Positions 1 through 5,640 of a stretch of DNA of 8,906 nt are shown here, one piece after another. The stretch spans positions 1-8,906 of the forward strand of contig SKPY01000011.1 of the NCBI GenBank assembly GCA_007119305.1. Reading direction: 5' to 3'. Position numbers and translations under genes: made by a program. This stretch comes from Nitriliruptorales bacterium (lineage in GTDB: Bacteria > Actinomycetota > Nitriliruptoria > Euzebyales > Egibacteraceae). The notes under the pieces are model-generated. The model had not been told where the DNA came from and searched no databases. It was given only the letters and a program-made list of their open reading frames with translations. The stretch's first letter is position 1. Each line of letters opens with the position of its first letter.

Positions 1-183
1 CCGTTCCAGCGGCGCGGCAGCTACCGCGGCGTGGAAGCGCCCCGCCGGATGTTCCCGTGCGAACGACTCCACCTGCGCCCGACGCCGACCAAGCAACGGC
101 ACCGGCCGCGCGGCCACCGCCGGCAGCGCCCCGCGACGGGAGTGCCCCGCAGCCCGTCGGGCTGTAGGCCGCGCCCCGGGCAT
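1..183 (-). CDS. Possible start of a further eCIS operon gene, cut by the left edge
   Basis: This minus-strand frame is open from an ATG at 183 to the window edge (61 codons). Its translation is arginine- and alanine-rich, then becomes more protein-like near the edge (residues reading ESFAREHPAGRFHAAVA). It lies 70 bases downstream of the second tube gene, where another eCIS gene is expected; in PVC/Afp clusters a LysM protein and baseplate proteins follow. The evidence is weak. The ATG has no clear Shine-Dalgarno sequence, an in-frame GTG at 72 is an alternative start, and another minus-strand frame is also open here with similar G/C at third positions (about 77% against 74% by hand count). 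No family can be named from the visible part. Confidence 0.3.
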   Translation of the reverse strand, partial: MPGARPTARRAAGHSRRGALPAVAARPVPLLGRRRAQVESFAREHPAGRFHAAVAAAPLER

Positions 184-253
184 CCGCGTCCGTGCGCGAA
201 CCCGCTGGGCGAACGCCGGGGCTCGCCCCGCCAGCGGCGGACGCCGTCGTCCC

Positions 254-718
254 TCAGGAGCCTGGTCGGAAGCCATGGTGGACGATCTCCAGCTCTTCGA
301 GGGCGACGTCGGTGGAGCCCGCCGCGAAGGTGGGGCCGCTCCAGCGCGTGGGGAAGGCGTCGATGAACTGCCAACGGCGGGCCGGTTCACCCGCGTAGTC
401 CAGCAGCACCACCTCGCCCTCCCGCCGTTCGAGCTTGTCGCCCTGCCCGGAGAAGCCCTCCCCTGAGGTCTCGGCGAACCACTCGAACAGGTTGTCGGAG
501 TCGGCCACGCCACGTTTCAGCACGAGCGGCGGCCACGACATGCGGCCGGGCAGCTTGTGGACGAAGTGGTTCTGCCCACCCTCCTGGACCTCCTCGACCT
601 CCACCTCGACCGACAGGCCGGAGACCTCGCTGAAGGAGCCGATCTCCAGGCCACCGACGTTGAAGATGAACTTGCCCGTGAAAGGGGCGTCGGGACGGCG
701 TTCGGGCCCGTTAGACAT
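254..718 (-). CDS. eCIS tube protein 2 (T4 gp19 / phage tail tube-like)
   Basis: 154 residues, the usual size for the gp19-like tail tube family. The N-terminal part shows the family pattern: a first strand (GKFIFNVGGLEIGSFSEVSG, residues 15-34), then acidic strands, a HKLPGRMSWPPLVLKRG segment near residues 54-68 and a FEWF motif near 78-81. The C-terminal half ends with the RWQFIDAFPTRWSGP strand seen in these proteins. The family forms hexameric rings that stack into the inner tube. This copy lies away from the sheath gene and before the expected baseplate genes, so by analogy with Pvc5/Afp5 it may form the ring that joins tube to baseplate; that role is inferred. The ATG at 718 is preceded by AAGGAG at 9 bases. 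The preceding small gene overlaps this start by 8 bases, which suggests translational coupling. Confidence 0.93.
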   Translation of the reverse strand: MSNGPERRPDAPFTGKFIFNVGGLEIGSFSEVSGLSVEVEVEEVQEGGQNHFVHKLPGRMSWPPLVLKRGVADSDNLFEWFAETSGEGFSGQGDKLERREGEVVLLDYAGEPARRWQFIDAFPTRWSGPTFAAGSTDVALEELEIVHHGFRPGS

Positions 719-890
719 GCTGTGCCACTCCTTGCCAGGCGCGCTCGTTCAGGTCCCCGACCTCGCGGACCAGGCGTGTGCGGTCGGCGTGCTCGAGGTC
801 GAGCAGCGCGTCGAGCTCCCAGTGCAGGTGGTAGCCGAGGTACGTGATCTCACGCCACAGCTCCTCCGCGGCGTAGCGCTGCACGCGCAC
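711..890 (-). CDS. Small DUF6760-like eCIS protein (Afp6/Pvc6 position)
   Basis: A 59-residue minus-strand frame fills the space between the tail-assembly-type gene and the second tube gene. It contains RYAAEELWREITYLGYHLHW, followed by a LLDLEHADRTRLVREV segment and an LNERAW tail. From memory this matches the short DUF6760 proteins that recur in eCIS clusters: an E-E-x-x-Y-x-x-Y-H-x-H-W core, then LEH and RRxxVxEV, ending in a IN/LNER motif. In Afp and PVC clusters a similarly small protein sits just after the second tube gene. Its function is unknown; a baseplate or assembly role is plausible from position. The TAA stop lies inside the start of the tube gene (ATGTCTAA overlap). The start is uncertain: GTG at 890 is used here, GTG at 884 is possible, and neither has a well-placed ribosome binding site. 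Confidence 0.83.
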   Translation of the reverse strand: MRVQRYAAEELWREITYLGYHLHWELDALLDLEHADRTRLVREVGDLNERAWQGVAQHV

Positions 891-901
891 GCGCGTGGTG
901 A

Positions 902-1258
902 TCAGGCCGCCTCGGTGCTCGTGGAAGCGAAAGGGCGTCCGGCGTTGAGCTCTTCCAGCGCTGCCGGGTCGCCGAAGTTGATGATCCGGTAGACGTCCTG
1001 CAGGTAGTTCAGGTCGGCGGCGAAGAGGTCCTCGATCGTCTTCGGTGTTACGTGGTCGAGGTCGCCGAGCTCGGTGACGACCCGCGAGAGCAGGATGACG
1101 GTGAGGTACGCCTCGTTCTCCTTCACCCGCGCGTCACGCAGCGGTTGGATCTCGTCGCGGGCGGTCGCGAGGCGCATCGTGCCCTGGCGGTGCAGGGCGC
1201 CGTGCTCGTCGACGTAGCCCTTCGGCAACGTGAACGGGAACTCGGTCTGCAGGGTCAT
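902..1258 (-). CDS. eCIS tail-assembly-type protein
   Basis: 118 residues, acidic and predicted mostly helical. It opens with FPFTLPKGYVDEHGALHRQG and continues with MRLATARDEI, YLTVILLSRVVTELGDL and a C-terminal LNYLQDVYRIIN helix. Proteins of this kind are found between the tube genes of eCIS clusters and are often annotated as phage tail assembly proteins, resembling phage tail assembly chaperones such as the Mu gp41 type. A chaperone or scaffold role in tube or tape-measure assembly is inferred from position. The ATG overlaps the stop of the first tube gene as ATGA (1255-1258) and has GGAG 7 bases upstream inside that gene, so translation of the two is probably coupled. The family resemblance is from memory. 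Confidence 0.82.
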   Translation of the reverse strand: MTLQTEFPFTLPKGYVDEHGALHRQGTMRLATARDEIQPLRDARVKENEAYLTVILLSRVVTELGDLDHVTPKTIEDLFAADLNYLQDVYRIINFGDPAALEELNAGRPFASTSTEAA

Positions 1259-1686
1259 GCCCGCTCCAGTCGCTCGTGCGTGATCGTGATCTCCTCGACG
1301 GCCACCTGCTCGTCACCCGCGTCGAGGTCGGCACCTTTCCACTTGGAGGGCCAGCCGGCTTCGAAGTTCCAGCGGGCGACCTCCTGCTGCTTGGAGTCGT
1401 ACAGCACGATCGACCCGGTGCGGCGCGCCTTGTCGATGTCGCCTTCCTCGACCTCGCGGCGCCACTCCCACAGGTCGGTGCTCTGGTCGATGCGCTTCTT
1501 CAACGTGATCTCGGACCACTTCATCGCACCGGGCACCTTGCGGATGATCATCTTGCCCTTGTCCGTGGCCTCCTTGTACTCGATGACCTCCGTCTCGGCC
1601 TCGAGCCCGGATGCCTCCTTGAAGGCTCCGATGTCCACGCCATCCAACTCGACGTGGAACGCGAACGTCGTCATTGCGTCGGGCAT
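1255..1686 (-). CDS. eCIS tube protein 1 (T4 gp19 / phage tail tube-like)
   Basis: 143 residues. It shows the tube-family pattern: FAFHVELDGVDIGAFKEASG near residues 8-27, ETEVIEYKEA, a RKVPGAMKWSEITLKKR segment near 49-65, a LWEWRREV helix, then SIVLYDSKQQEVARWNF and WPSKWKGADL. It ends with the VAVEEITITHERLER strand typical of the family. As the tube gene next to the sheath gene it is the best candidate for the major inner-tube subunit (Pvc1-like); that assignment is inferred. The ATG at 1686 is supported by a strong GGAAGGAG at 1693-1700, six bases away. A second ATG at residue 5 (1674) would give a start closer to the conserved region but lacks such a site. The 3' end overlaps the next gene by four bases. 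Confidence 0.94.
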   Translation of the reverse strand: MPDAMTTFAFHVELDGVDIGAFKEASGLEAETEVIEYKEATDKGKMIIRKVPGAMKWSEITLKKRIDQSTDLWEWRREVEEGDIDKARRTGSIVLYDSKQQEVARWNFEAGWPSKWKGADLDAGDEQVAVEEITITHERLERA

Positions 1687-1692
1687 GCCCTG

Positions 1693-1700
1693 CTCCTTCC
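1693..1700 (-). promoter_or_regulatory. Strong ribosome binding site of tube gene 1
   Basis: GGAAGGAG on the minus strand, six bases before the ATG at 1686. It decides the start of tube gene 1 in favour of 1686 over the in-frame ATG at 1674. It is among the best ribosome binding sites in the window, which fits a protein needed in many copies. Confidence 0.75.
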
Positions 1701-1722
1701 CTCGAATCCTGTTCGCGCCTTG

Positions 1723-1737
1723 CGCTCGCGGCGAGCG
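1723..1737 (-). other. Small hairpin between sheath and tube genes
   Basis: CGCTCG and CGAGCG form a perfect 6-bp GC-rich stem with a three-base loop, four bases after the sheath stop codon and inside the 55-base sheath-tube gap. No T-run follows, so it is not a convincing terminator. It could be an RNA stability or processing element that lets the tube mRNA accumulate separately from the sheath mRNA, but in DNA this GC-rich such a stem can arise by chance. Confidence 0.35.
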
Positions 1738-1741
1738 TCGG

Positions 1742-3343
1742 TCACTCGGCGGCCTCGCTGCCGCCCTGCCACTGGCTGATGCGGAAGATGACGAACTCTG
1801 CGGGCTTGACCGGTGCGAGGCCGATCTCGACGACGAGCTTGCCCTCGTCGACGGACTCGGGCGGGTTCGTCTCCTCGTCGCACTTCACGTAGAAGGCTTC
1901 TGCGGGGGTGGCGCCGAACAGCGCACCCTGGCGCCACAGGCCCATCAGGAAGGCGTTGACCGTGCGCTTCACCCGCTGCCACAGAGCCATGTCGTTCGGT
2001 TCGAACACGACCCACTGCGTGCCCTGCTCGATCGACGTCTCGATGAAGTTGAACAGCCGGCGGACGTTGACGTAGCGCCAGCTCGGGTCCGACGACAGGG
2101 TGCGCGCTCCCCAGATCCGGATCCCGCGGGTGCCGAACGGCCGGATGCAGTTGATGCCGATCGGGTTGAGCAGGTCCTGCTCGCCCTTCGTGATCTTCAT
2201 CTCGACGTTGAGGGCGCCGCGCACCACCTCGTTGGCCGGCGCCTTCCAGACACCGCGGGTCGCGTCGTTGCGTGCCCACACGCCGGCCACGTGCCCGCAC
2301 GGCGGCACCGTGAGCTGCTTGCTCGCGCCGTTGCCACCCGGGGCGGCGATCGGGTTGGCGACCTTGAGCCAGGGGTAGTACATCGTCGAGAAGCGGCTGT
2401 CGTACATCGCGACGTCGGCGCGCCACTCCTTGATCTGCTGGGGGTTCATGCCCGGCGGGGCGTCGAGGATCGCCATGCGGTTGCCGGCCGCCTCGCAGTG
2501 GTCGATCATCGCCGTCTGCACCGCCTTGAACGTGTCGAGGTCGAGGCCGTTGCCGTTGCGGGCCGCGGTGACGAGGTCCGGGACGGCCACCATCGTCACC
2601 TCCTCGGCGATGACGAGCCCGCTGATGCCGGTGCGTTCTGCGGGGTCGCCCTGGAAGTCGCTGCTGGACACGCTCGCCGGCTGCGGTGTCGCCGGCGCGA
2701 GGCTGTGCACACCGGCTTTCGGGATGCGCTCGACGGCGGGCACGCCCTGGGCCGAGGGCGCCTCCACGCGCACGTACTGCGACTCCTTGTTGACGACGGT
2801 CTCGACGTTGCGCGGACCGCGCGAGAAGGTCAGCTCGGGGAACGTCTCGACGTCGCGGCCTTCGCGGCGCACCTTCAGGGTGAACGTCGGGGGCTGCTGC
2901 CCGCCCTCGTCCTTGTCGTCCCCGCCGCCGTCCTCCGGCGCATCAGGCTCGACGACCACCTCGACGGCGCCCTCCTGCAGCGCCTCGACCCGCAGCGTCT
3001 CGAGGTCCTGCTTGGCGGCCGAGGGCAGCGCGAGGCGCGGGCGCTCGACCGCCTCGCCGTCGCCGCTGTGCGGCACCCGGACGATGTAGCACGACCCGCC
3101 GCCGTTGTTGAAGTAGCCGTAAACGGCGTGGGGCAGCAGCGCGCCCTCGACGAAGTCGCCGAACAGGCTCGTGTACTGCCCCCAGTTCGTCACCAGGCGG
3201 GGGCTGGGGTCCGACGGGTCATCGGCGGGCGGCTGGGCGGTGAAGCCCACGAACGCGGCGACCGCGGTGCCGACACCTTCGATCGGCTTCGAGCCGCGAT
3301 CCACCTCCTCGACGTACACGCCTGGTGAGAGATACGTGGCCAT
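1742..3343 (-). CDS. Contractile sheath protein (phage tail sheath family, Pvc2-4-like)
   Basis: 533 residues. The N-terminus MATYLSPGVYVEEVDRGSKP followed by IEGVGTAVAAFVGFT is the hallmark of contractile tail sheath proteins. The C-terminal domain has the usual conserved run: GIRIWGARTLSSDPSWRYVN near 407-426, RRLFNFIETSIEQGTQWVVF near 428-447, then RTVNAFLMGLWRQGALFG, and EFVIFRISQ at 516-524, the strand that links neighbouring subunits. The sheath wraps the tube and contracts to drive it outward. The middle domain contains a disordered-looking acidic stretch (residues 131-150, with DAPEDGGGDDKDEGG), probably an exposed loop. The ATG at 3343 is chosen because the family N-terminus starts there and GAGGAGGAG lies just upstream; 24 more codons to 3415 are open but would overlap the preceding gene. 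This is the only sheath gene in the window, whereas PVC and Afp carry three. Confidence 0.97.
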   Translation of the reverse strand: MATYLSPGVYVEEVDRGSKPIEGVGTAVAAFVGFTAQPPADDPSDPSPRLVTNWGQYTSLFGDFVEGALLPHAVYGYFNNGGGSCYIVRVPHSGDGEAVERPRLALPSAAKQDLETLRVEALQEGAVEVVVEPDAPEDGGGDDKDEGGQQPPTFTLKVRREGRDVETFPELTFSRGPRNVETVVNKESQYVRVEAPSAQGVPAVERIPKAGVHSLAPATPQPASVSSSDFQGDPAERTGISGLVIAEEVTMVAVPDLVTAARNGNGLDLDTFKAVQTAMIDHCEAAGNRMAILDAPPGMNPQQIKEWRADVAMYDSRFSTMYYPWLKVANPIAAPGGNGASKQLTVPPCGHVAGVWARNDATRGVWKAPANEVVRGALNVEMKITKGEQDLLNPIGINCIRPFGTRGIRIWGARTLSSDPSWRYVNVRRLFNFIETSIEQGTQWVVFEPNDMALWQRVKRTVNAFLMGLWRQGALFGATPAEAFYVKCDEETNPPESVDEGKLVVEIGLAPVKPAEFVIFRISQWQGGSEAAE

Positions 3344-3345
3344 GG

Positions 3346-3354
3346 CTCCTCCTC
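3346..3354 (-). promoter_or_regulatory. Ribosome binding site of the sheath gene
   Basis: GAGGAGGAG on the minus strand ends two bases before the ATG at 3343, so the AGGAGG core sits about four bases away. It lies in the 28-base gap after the receiver-like gene and fixes the sheath start at 3343 rather than at the upstream in-frame codons. Confidence 0.65.
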
Positions 3355-3371
3355 GGTCGTGTGCTGTGCCC

Positions 3372-3713
3372 TCAGCTCCGGTCCCGGACGGCCTCGACGA
3401 GCAGCGTCGGATCAAGCTCCGCGAGGTAGGACTCCCCGTGGTGGAACGGCGGGAAGACCTTCATCTCTGGCCGCGCCGACGAACAGGCGATGACCTTCAC
3501 GGCCGGGAAGTCCACGGCGATCCGGCGGGCGAGCTCCTCGACACCGGCGGTGTCGAGGTCGAGCACGACGACGTCGGGCAGCATCACGAGCATGCTGTCG
3601 ACGATGTCGCTGGTCGCCGTCTCCTCCGTCACCAGGTCCGCTCGCTCCTCGAAGATGTCCCAAAGCCCCAGCCGGACGATCGCTCCGAAGTCGCCCAACA
3701 ACACGCGCGCCAA
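3372..3713 (-). CDS. Stand-alone degenerate receiver-like protein upstream of the sheath
   Basis: 113 residues from a TTG at 3713. The sequence follows the response-regulator receiver fold: first strand ARVLLGDFGAIVRLGLWDIF (residues 2-21), then MLPDVVVLDLDTAG, whose first aspartate (D52) matches the phosphorylated residue, then VKVIACSSA with serine where a threonine or serine is expected, and a final LVEAVRD helix. It is degenerate: the first acidic pair is reduced to one aspartate (D8), and the lysine expected after the fifth strand is missing from HHGESYLAELDP. There is no DNA-binding domain. It is 28 bases upstream of the sheath gene and probably shares its mRNA, so it may regulate or scaffold sheath assembly; that is inference. 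The TTG at 3713 is preferred because GGGGAGG (3721-3727) lies 7 bases upstream and the fold begins there; a TTG at 3743 would add 10 residues. Confidence 0.8.
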   Translation of the reverse strand: MARVLLGDFGAIVRLGLWDIFEERADLVTEETATSDIVDSMLVMLPDVVVLDLDTAGVEELARRIAVDFPAVKVIACSSARPEMKVFPPFHHGESYLAELDPTLLVEAVRDRS

Positions 3714-3720
3714 CGTCTCG

Positions 3721-3727
3721 CCTCCCC
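3721..3727 (-). promoter_or_regulatory. Ribosome binding site of the receiver-like gene
   Basis: GGGGAGG on the minus strand, seven bases before the TTG at 3713. It supports this internal TTG over the upstream TTG at 3743, which has no comparable site. Confidence 0.5.
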
Positions 3728-3743
3728 AGCCGGGGTTCCACAA

Positions 3744-3956
3744 AGGACGCTATGACCACCCCGCGCGAGCGCCTAGGACCAACCGTGCAACCATCCGTGC
3801 ACGTGGTGACGGCCCCTTGTTCCGCGGGCAGCCGCGCGGTTCGCCCTCGTGGTGCCGACGTCGTGCCTTGCTCGAAAGTCTGCCCGGTCGGCCCTATCGC
3901 CTCGCCGCTCGGCTGCAAGCCTGGCTGGCATGCGCCAGCGTCGCCGCCGGTCCGGT
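3744..3956. other. Divergent intergenic region with short direct repeats
   Basis: About 210 bases separate the divergent receiver-sheath operon and the DUF4157 gene, so promoters for both directions are expected here. The heptamer CCGTGCA occurs twice, at 3783-3789 and 3795-3801, with a 12-base period; the second copy lies in a CGTGCACG palindrome that runs into CACGTG at 3800-3805. This could be an operator. No convincing -35/-10 pair was found on either strand; the best plus-strand candidate is TTGCTC at 3868 with CCTATC at 3893, spaced too widely (19 bases). Open frames across the region look like shadows. Confidence 0.45.
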
Positions 3957-5624
3957 ATGGCTAGGGCCGACTCGCGGGAGCCTGACCCGCGCATTGAGGA
4001 GCGCTCCCAAGGCCACAACGAGTCGTGGCCGGCGATACCGAACCGGGCGCTCGCCCGGCTTCATCAGGCCACCGGCGCCCCAGCAGGCGAGACAGGCGCG
4101 CCTTCCGCGCCTTCGGCGAGCAGCCGCATCCAGTCGCAGCTGGGAGCAGGCGTTCCGTTGCCCGCGCAGACACGCGGGGAGATGGAGCAGGTGTTCTCCT
4201 GCGACTTCGCGGACGTGCGCTTGCACTCTGACCAGGTGGCTGGCTCACTGAACCATGCGCTGCATGCTCGCGCATTCACCGTCGGGCGAGACATCTTCCT
4301 GCAGCCAGGTCAGCATCCTGCAACGAACACCACGGCAAGGAAGAGCCTGCTCCATGAGCTGGCCCATGTCGTACAGCAGTCAAATGCGGCGCGTGGTGGC
4401 CCGCCCCTCACGCGGCCGCTACGGCCCGAAGCGCGCGTCGAAGACGAGGCCCGGGCAGTGGAAGCAGAGCCCCATCGGGCGGCAGCGGTCCGTCCCGACC
4501 GGGGCGGCTCGCGAGGGGTGATCGCCCGACAGGCGATTCCGCCAGCTGACACGCAAGCACTCGAGGAACAGGATGTGGCCGACGACGAGGAGCTGCGGAT
4601 TGGGGCCGTCCGGGTGCTGCGGCGTGCGATCATGCTCGTTGAGGGCTACGCGGACACGCTGTTGTGGGCCCGCAACGACTACGAGGACAACATTCGGGGA
4701 CGGGTCCTTGGTCCCATAGCCGAGTGGCGTGGTGGGGTGCGCCTGCCACCGGCCAGTCGTTTCGAGGGCGTCGTGACCTTCGCTGAGATCGCGCGGAACA
4801 ACCTGGAGGCAACCCTCGAGCCGGACAGCTACGTGAGCATCGAGGAGGTCGAGCAGTTCCTGCAGCTCGCTGAACGCAGCTACAACGACGCAGCGCGCGA
4901 GTGGAGCGAGTTCATGGAAGCTGTCGATGCGGGATCGTCGCAGGTCATCGGAGAGCTCAAGCTCACGCGCGACACCAGCTTCACGATCCTCGCGGCAGTG
5001 GCAACCAAAGGCGTCGGAACCGGCGTCGCCACCAAGGCAGCTGCAAGCGCCGGCGCGCAGACCGCGGCCACCACGGTGAGCGAAGCAACCACGCGGCTCA
5101 CCGAGATGCATGTCGGGCTGCGCAGCGAGTTCGACGGGGGAGACTTCCTGCTCACCGTGACCAAGGCTGGGGTCAGCAGCCTGGCCAAGTCCTTGACGAC
5201 CGGCGCCTTGGGTCACATCGGACGGTCGGTCCTGGCCCGCAACGTCACCTTGCCACTCGGAAGTGCCATCTACCGCAACCTGGGCCCTGCCGCGGCGAGC
5301 GTCCAGGGTGTGCTCAGTAACGCGGCCGAGGATGCCCTCTTCGGAGCCGGCGGCAGCGTCGCACAGCATGTGGTGGAGGCGGCGTTGGACGCCATGGTCG
5401 AGCGACTGAGCAACGACGAGCTGGATGCGCTCGAGCGGGACGAGCAGGCTTTTGCGGCGGTCATGGGCCAGTTCGTCGGAGAGCTCGTCCAAAGCGTTGC
5501 TGACGACCTCGTCGCTGACCTCACAGGCAAGATCATGGGTGAGGCGGGCGAGCTAGCTCTCCCGCTCACGGACGTCGAACGCATCCTGGTGGAGAAAACC
5601 GCGGGCGCCCTCACGAAGCTGTAG
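3957..5624 (+). CDS. eCIS-core (DUF4157) protein, likely effector or cargo
   Basis: 555 residues from the ATG at 3957. Residues about 62-142 form the eCIS-core/DUF4157 domain: MEQVFSCDFADVRLHSD, ARAFTVGRDIFLQPGQH and the metallopeptidase-like motif HELAHVVQQ (HELAH at 133-137). This domain is a marker of proteins linked to eCIS particles, often effectors. The rest has no family I can name: a charged linker (about 150-205), a long helical region (210-330), an alanine/glycine/threonine-rich stretch (about 344-380) that could be amphipathic or membrane-active, then GLRSEFDGGDFLLTVTKAGV and more helices to the end. No signal peptide is seen. It is the only plus-strand gene, convergent with the GerMN gene at 16 bases. 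Its GC looks lower than its neighbours (37 of 60 at 4261-4320 against 43 of 60 at 2941-3000). The start is uncertain: ATG at 3930 and GTG at 3849 are in frame, and none has a good ribosome binding site. Confidence 0.9.
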   Translation: MARADSREPDPRIEERSQGHNESWPAIPNRALARLHQATGAPAGETGAPSAPSASSRIQSQLGAGVPLPAQTRGEMEQVFSCDFADVRLHSDQVAGSLNHALHARAFTVGRDIFLQPGQHPATNTTARKSLLHELAHVVQQSNAARGGPPLTRPLRPEARVEDEARAVEAEPHRAAAVRPDRGGSRGVIARQAIPPADTQALEEQDVADDEELRIGAVRVLRRAIMLVEGYADTLLWARNDYEDNIRGRVLGPIAEWRGGVRLPPASRFEGVVTFAEIARNNLEATLEPDSYVSIEEVEQFLQLAERSYNDAAREWSEFMEAVDAGSSQVIGELKLTRDTSFTILAAVATKGVGTGVATKAAASAGAQTAATTVSEATTRLTEMHVGLRSEFDGGDFLLTVTKAGVSSLAKSLTTGALGHIGRSVLARNVTLPLGSAIYRNLGPAAASVQGVLSNAAEDALFGAGGSVAQHVVEAALDAMVERLSNDELDALERDEQAFAAVMGQFVGELVQSVADDLVADLTGKIMGEAGELALPLTDVERILVEKTAGALTKL

Positions 5625-5640
5625 CGGATCCGCGCCGCGG

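Noticed and set aside
21..374. Minus-strand frame overlapping the 3' end of tube gene 2
   Set aside because: It overlaps the tube gene in another frame for about 120 bases and its translation is arginine/glycine/tryptophan-rich without structure.
1052..3328. Very long plus-strand open frame (758 codons) opposite the tube and sheath genes
   Set aside because: It is antisense to clear sheath and tube genes. Its translation is rich in arginine, histidine and valine with no domain pattern, as expected from G/C-rich third positions on the other strand.
3868..3900. Possible plus-strand promoter (TTGCTC with CCTATC) upstream of the DUF4157 gene
   Set aside because: The spacing (19 bases) and the poor -10 match make it no better than chance.
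3752..3964. Small plus-strand frame in the divergent intergenic region
   Set aside because: It has no ribosome binding site and an atypical composition, and it overlaps the start of the DUF4157 gene in another frame.
4419..5492. Minus-strand open frame of 357 codons inside the DUF4157 gene
   Set aside because: It is antisense to a gene with a clear eCIS-core domain and shows no recognisable domain itself.
5624..5640. Perfect 10-base palindrome GCGGATCCGC at the convergent gene junction, as a possible bidirectional terminator
   Set aside because: It has no loop and no T-run on either side, so a hairpin terminator is not supported; a chance palindrome in GC-rich DNA is likely.
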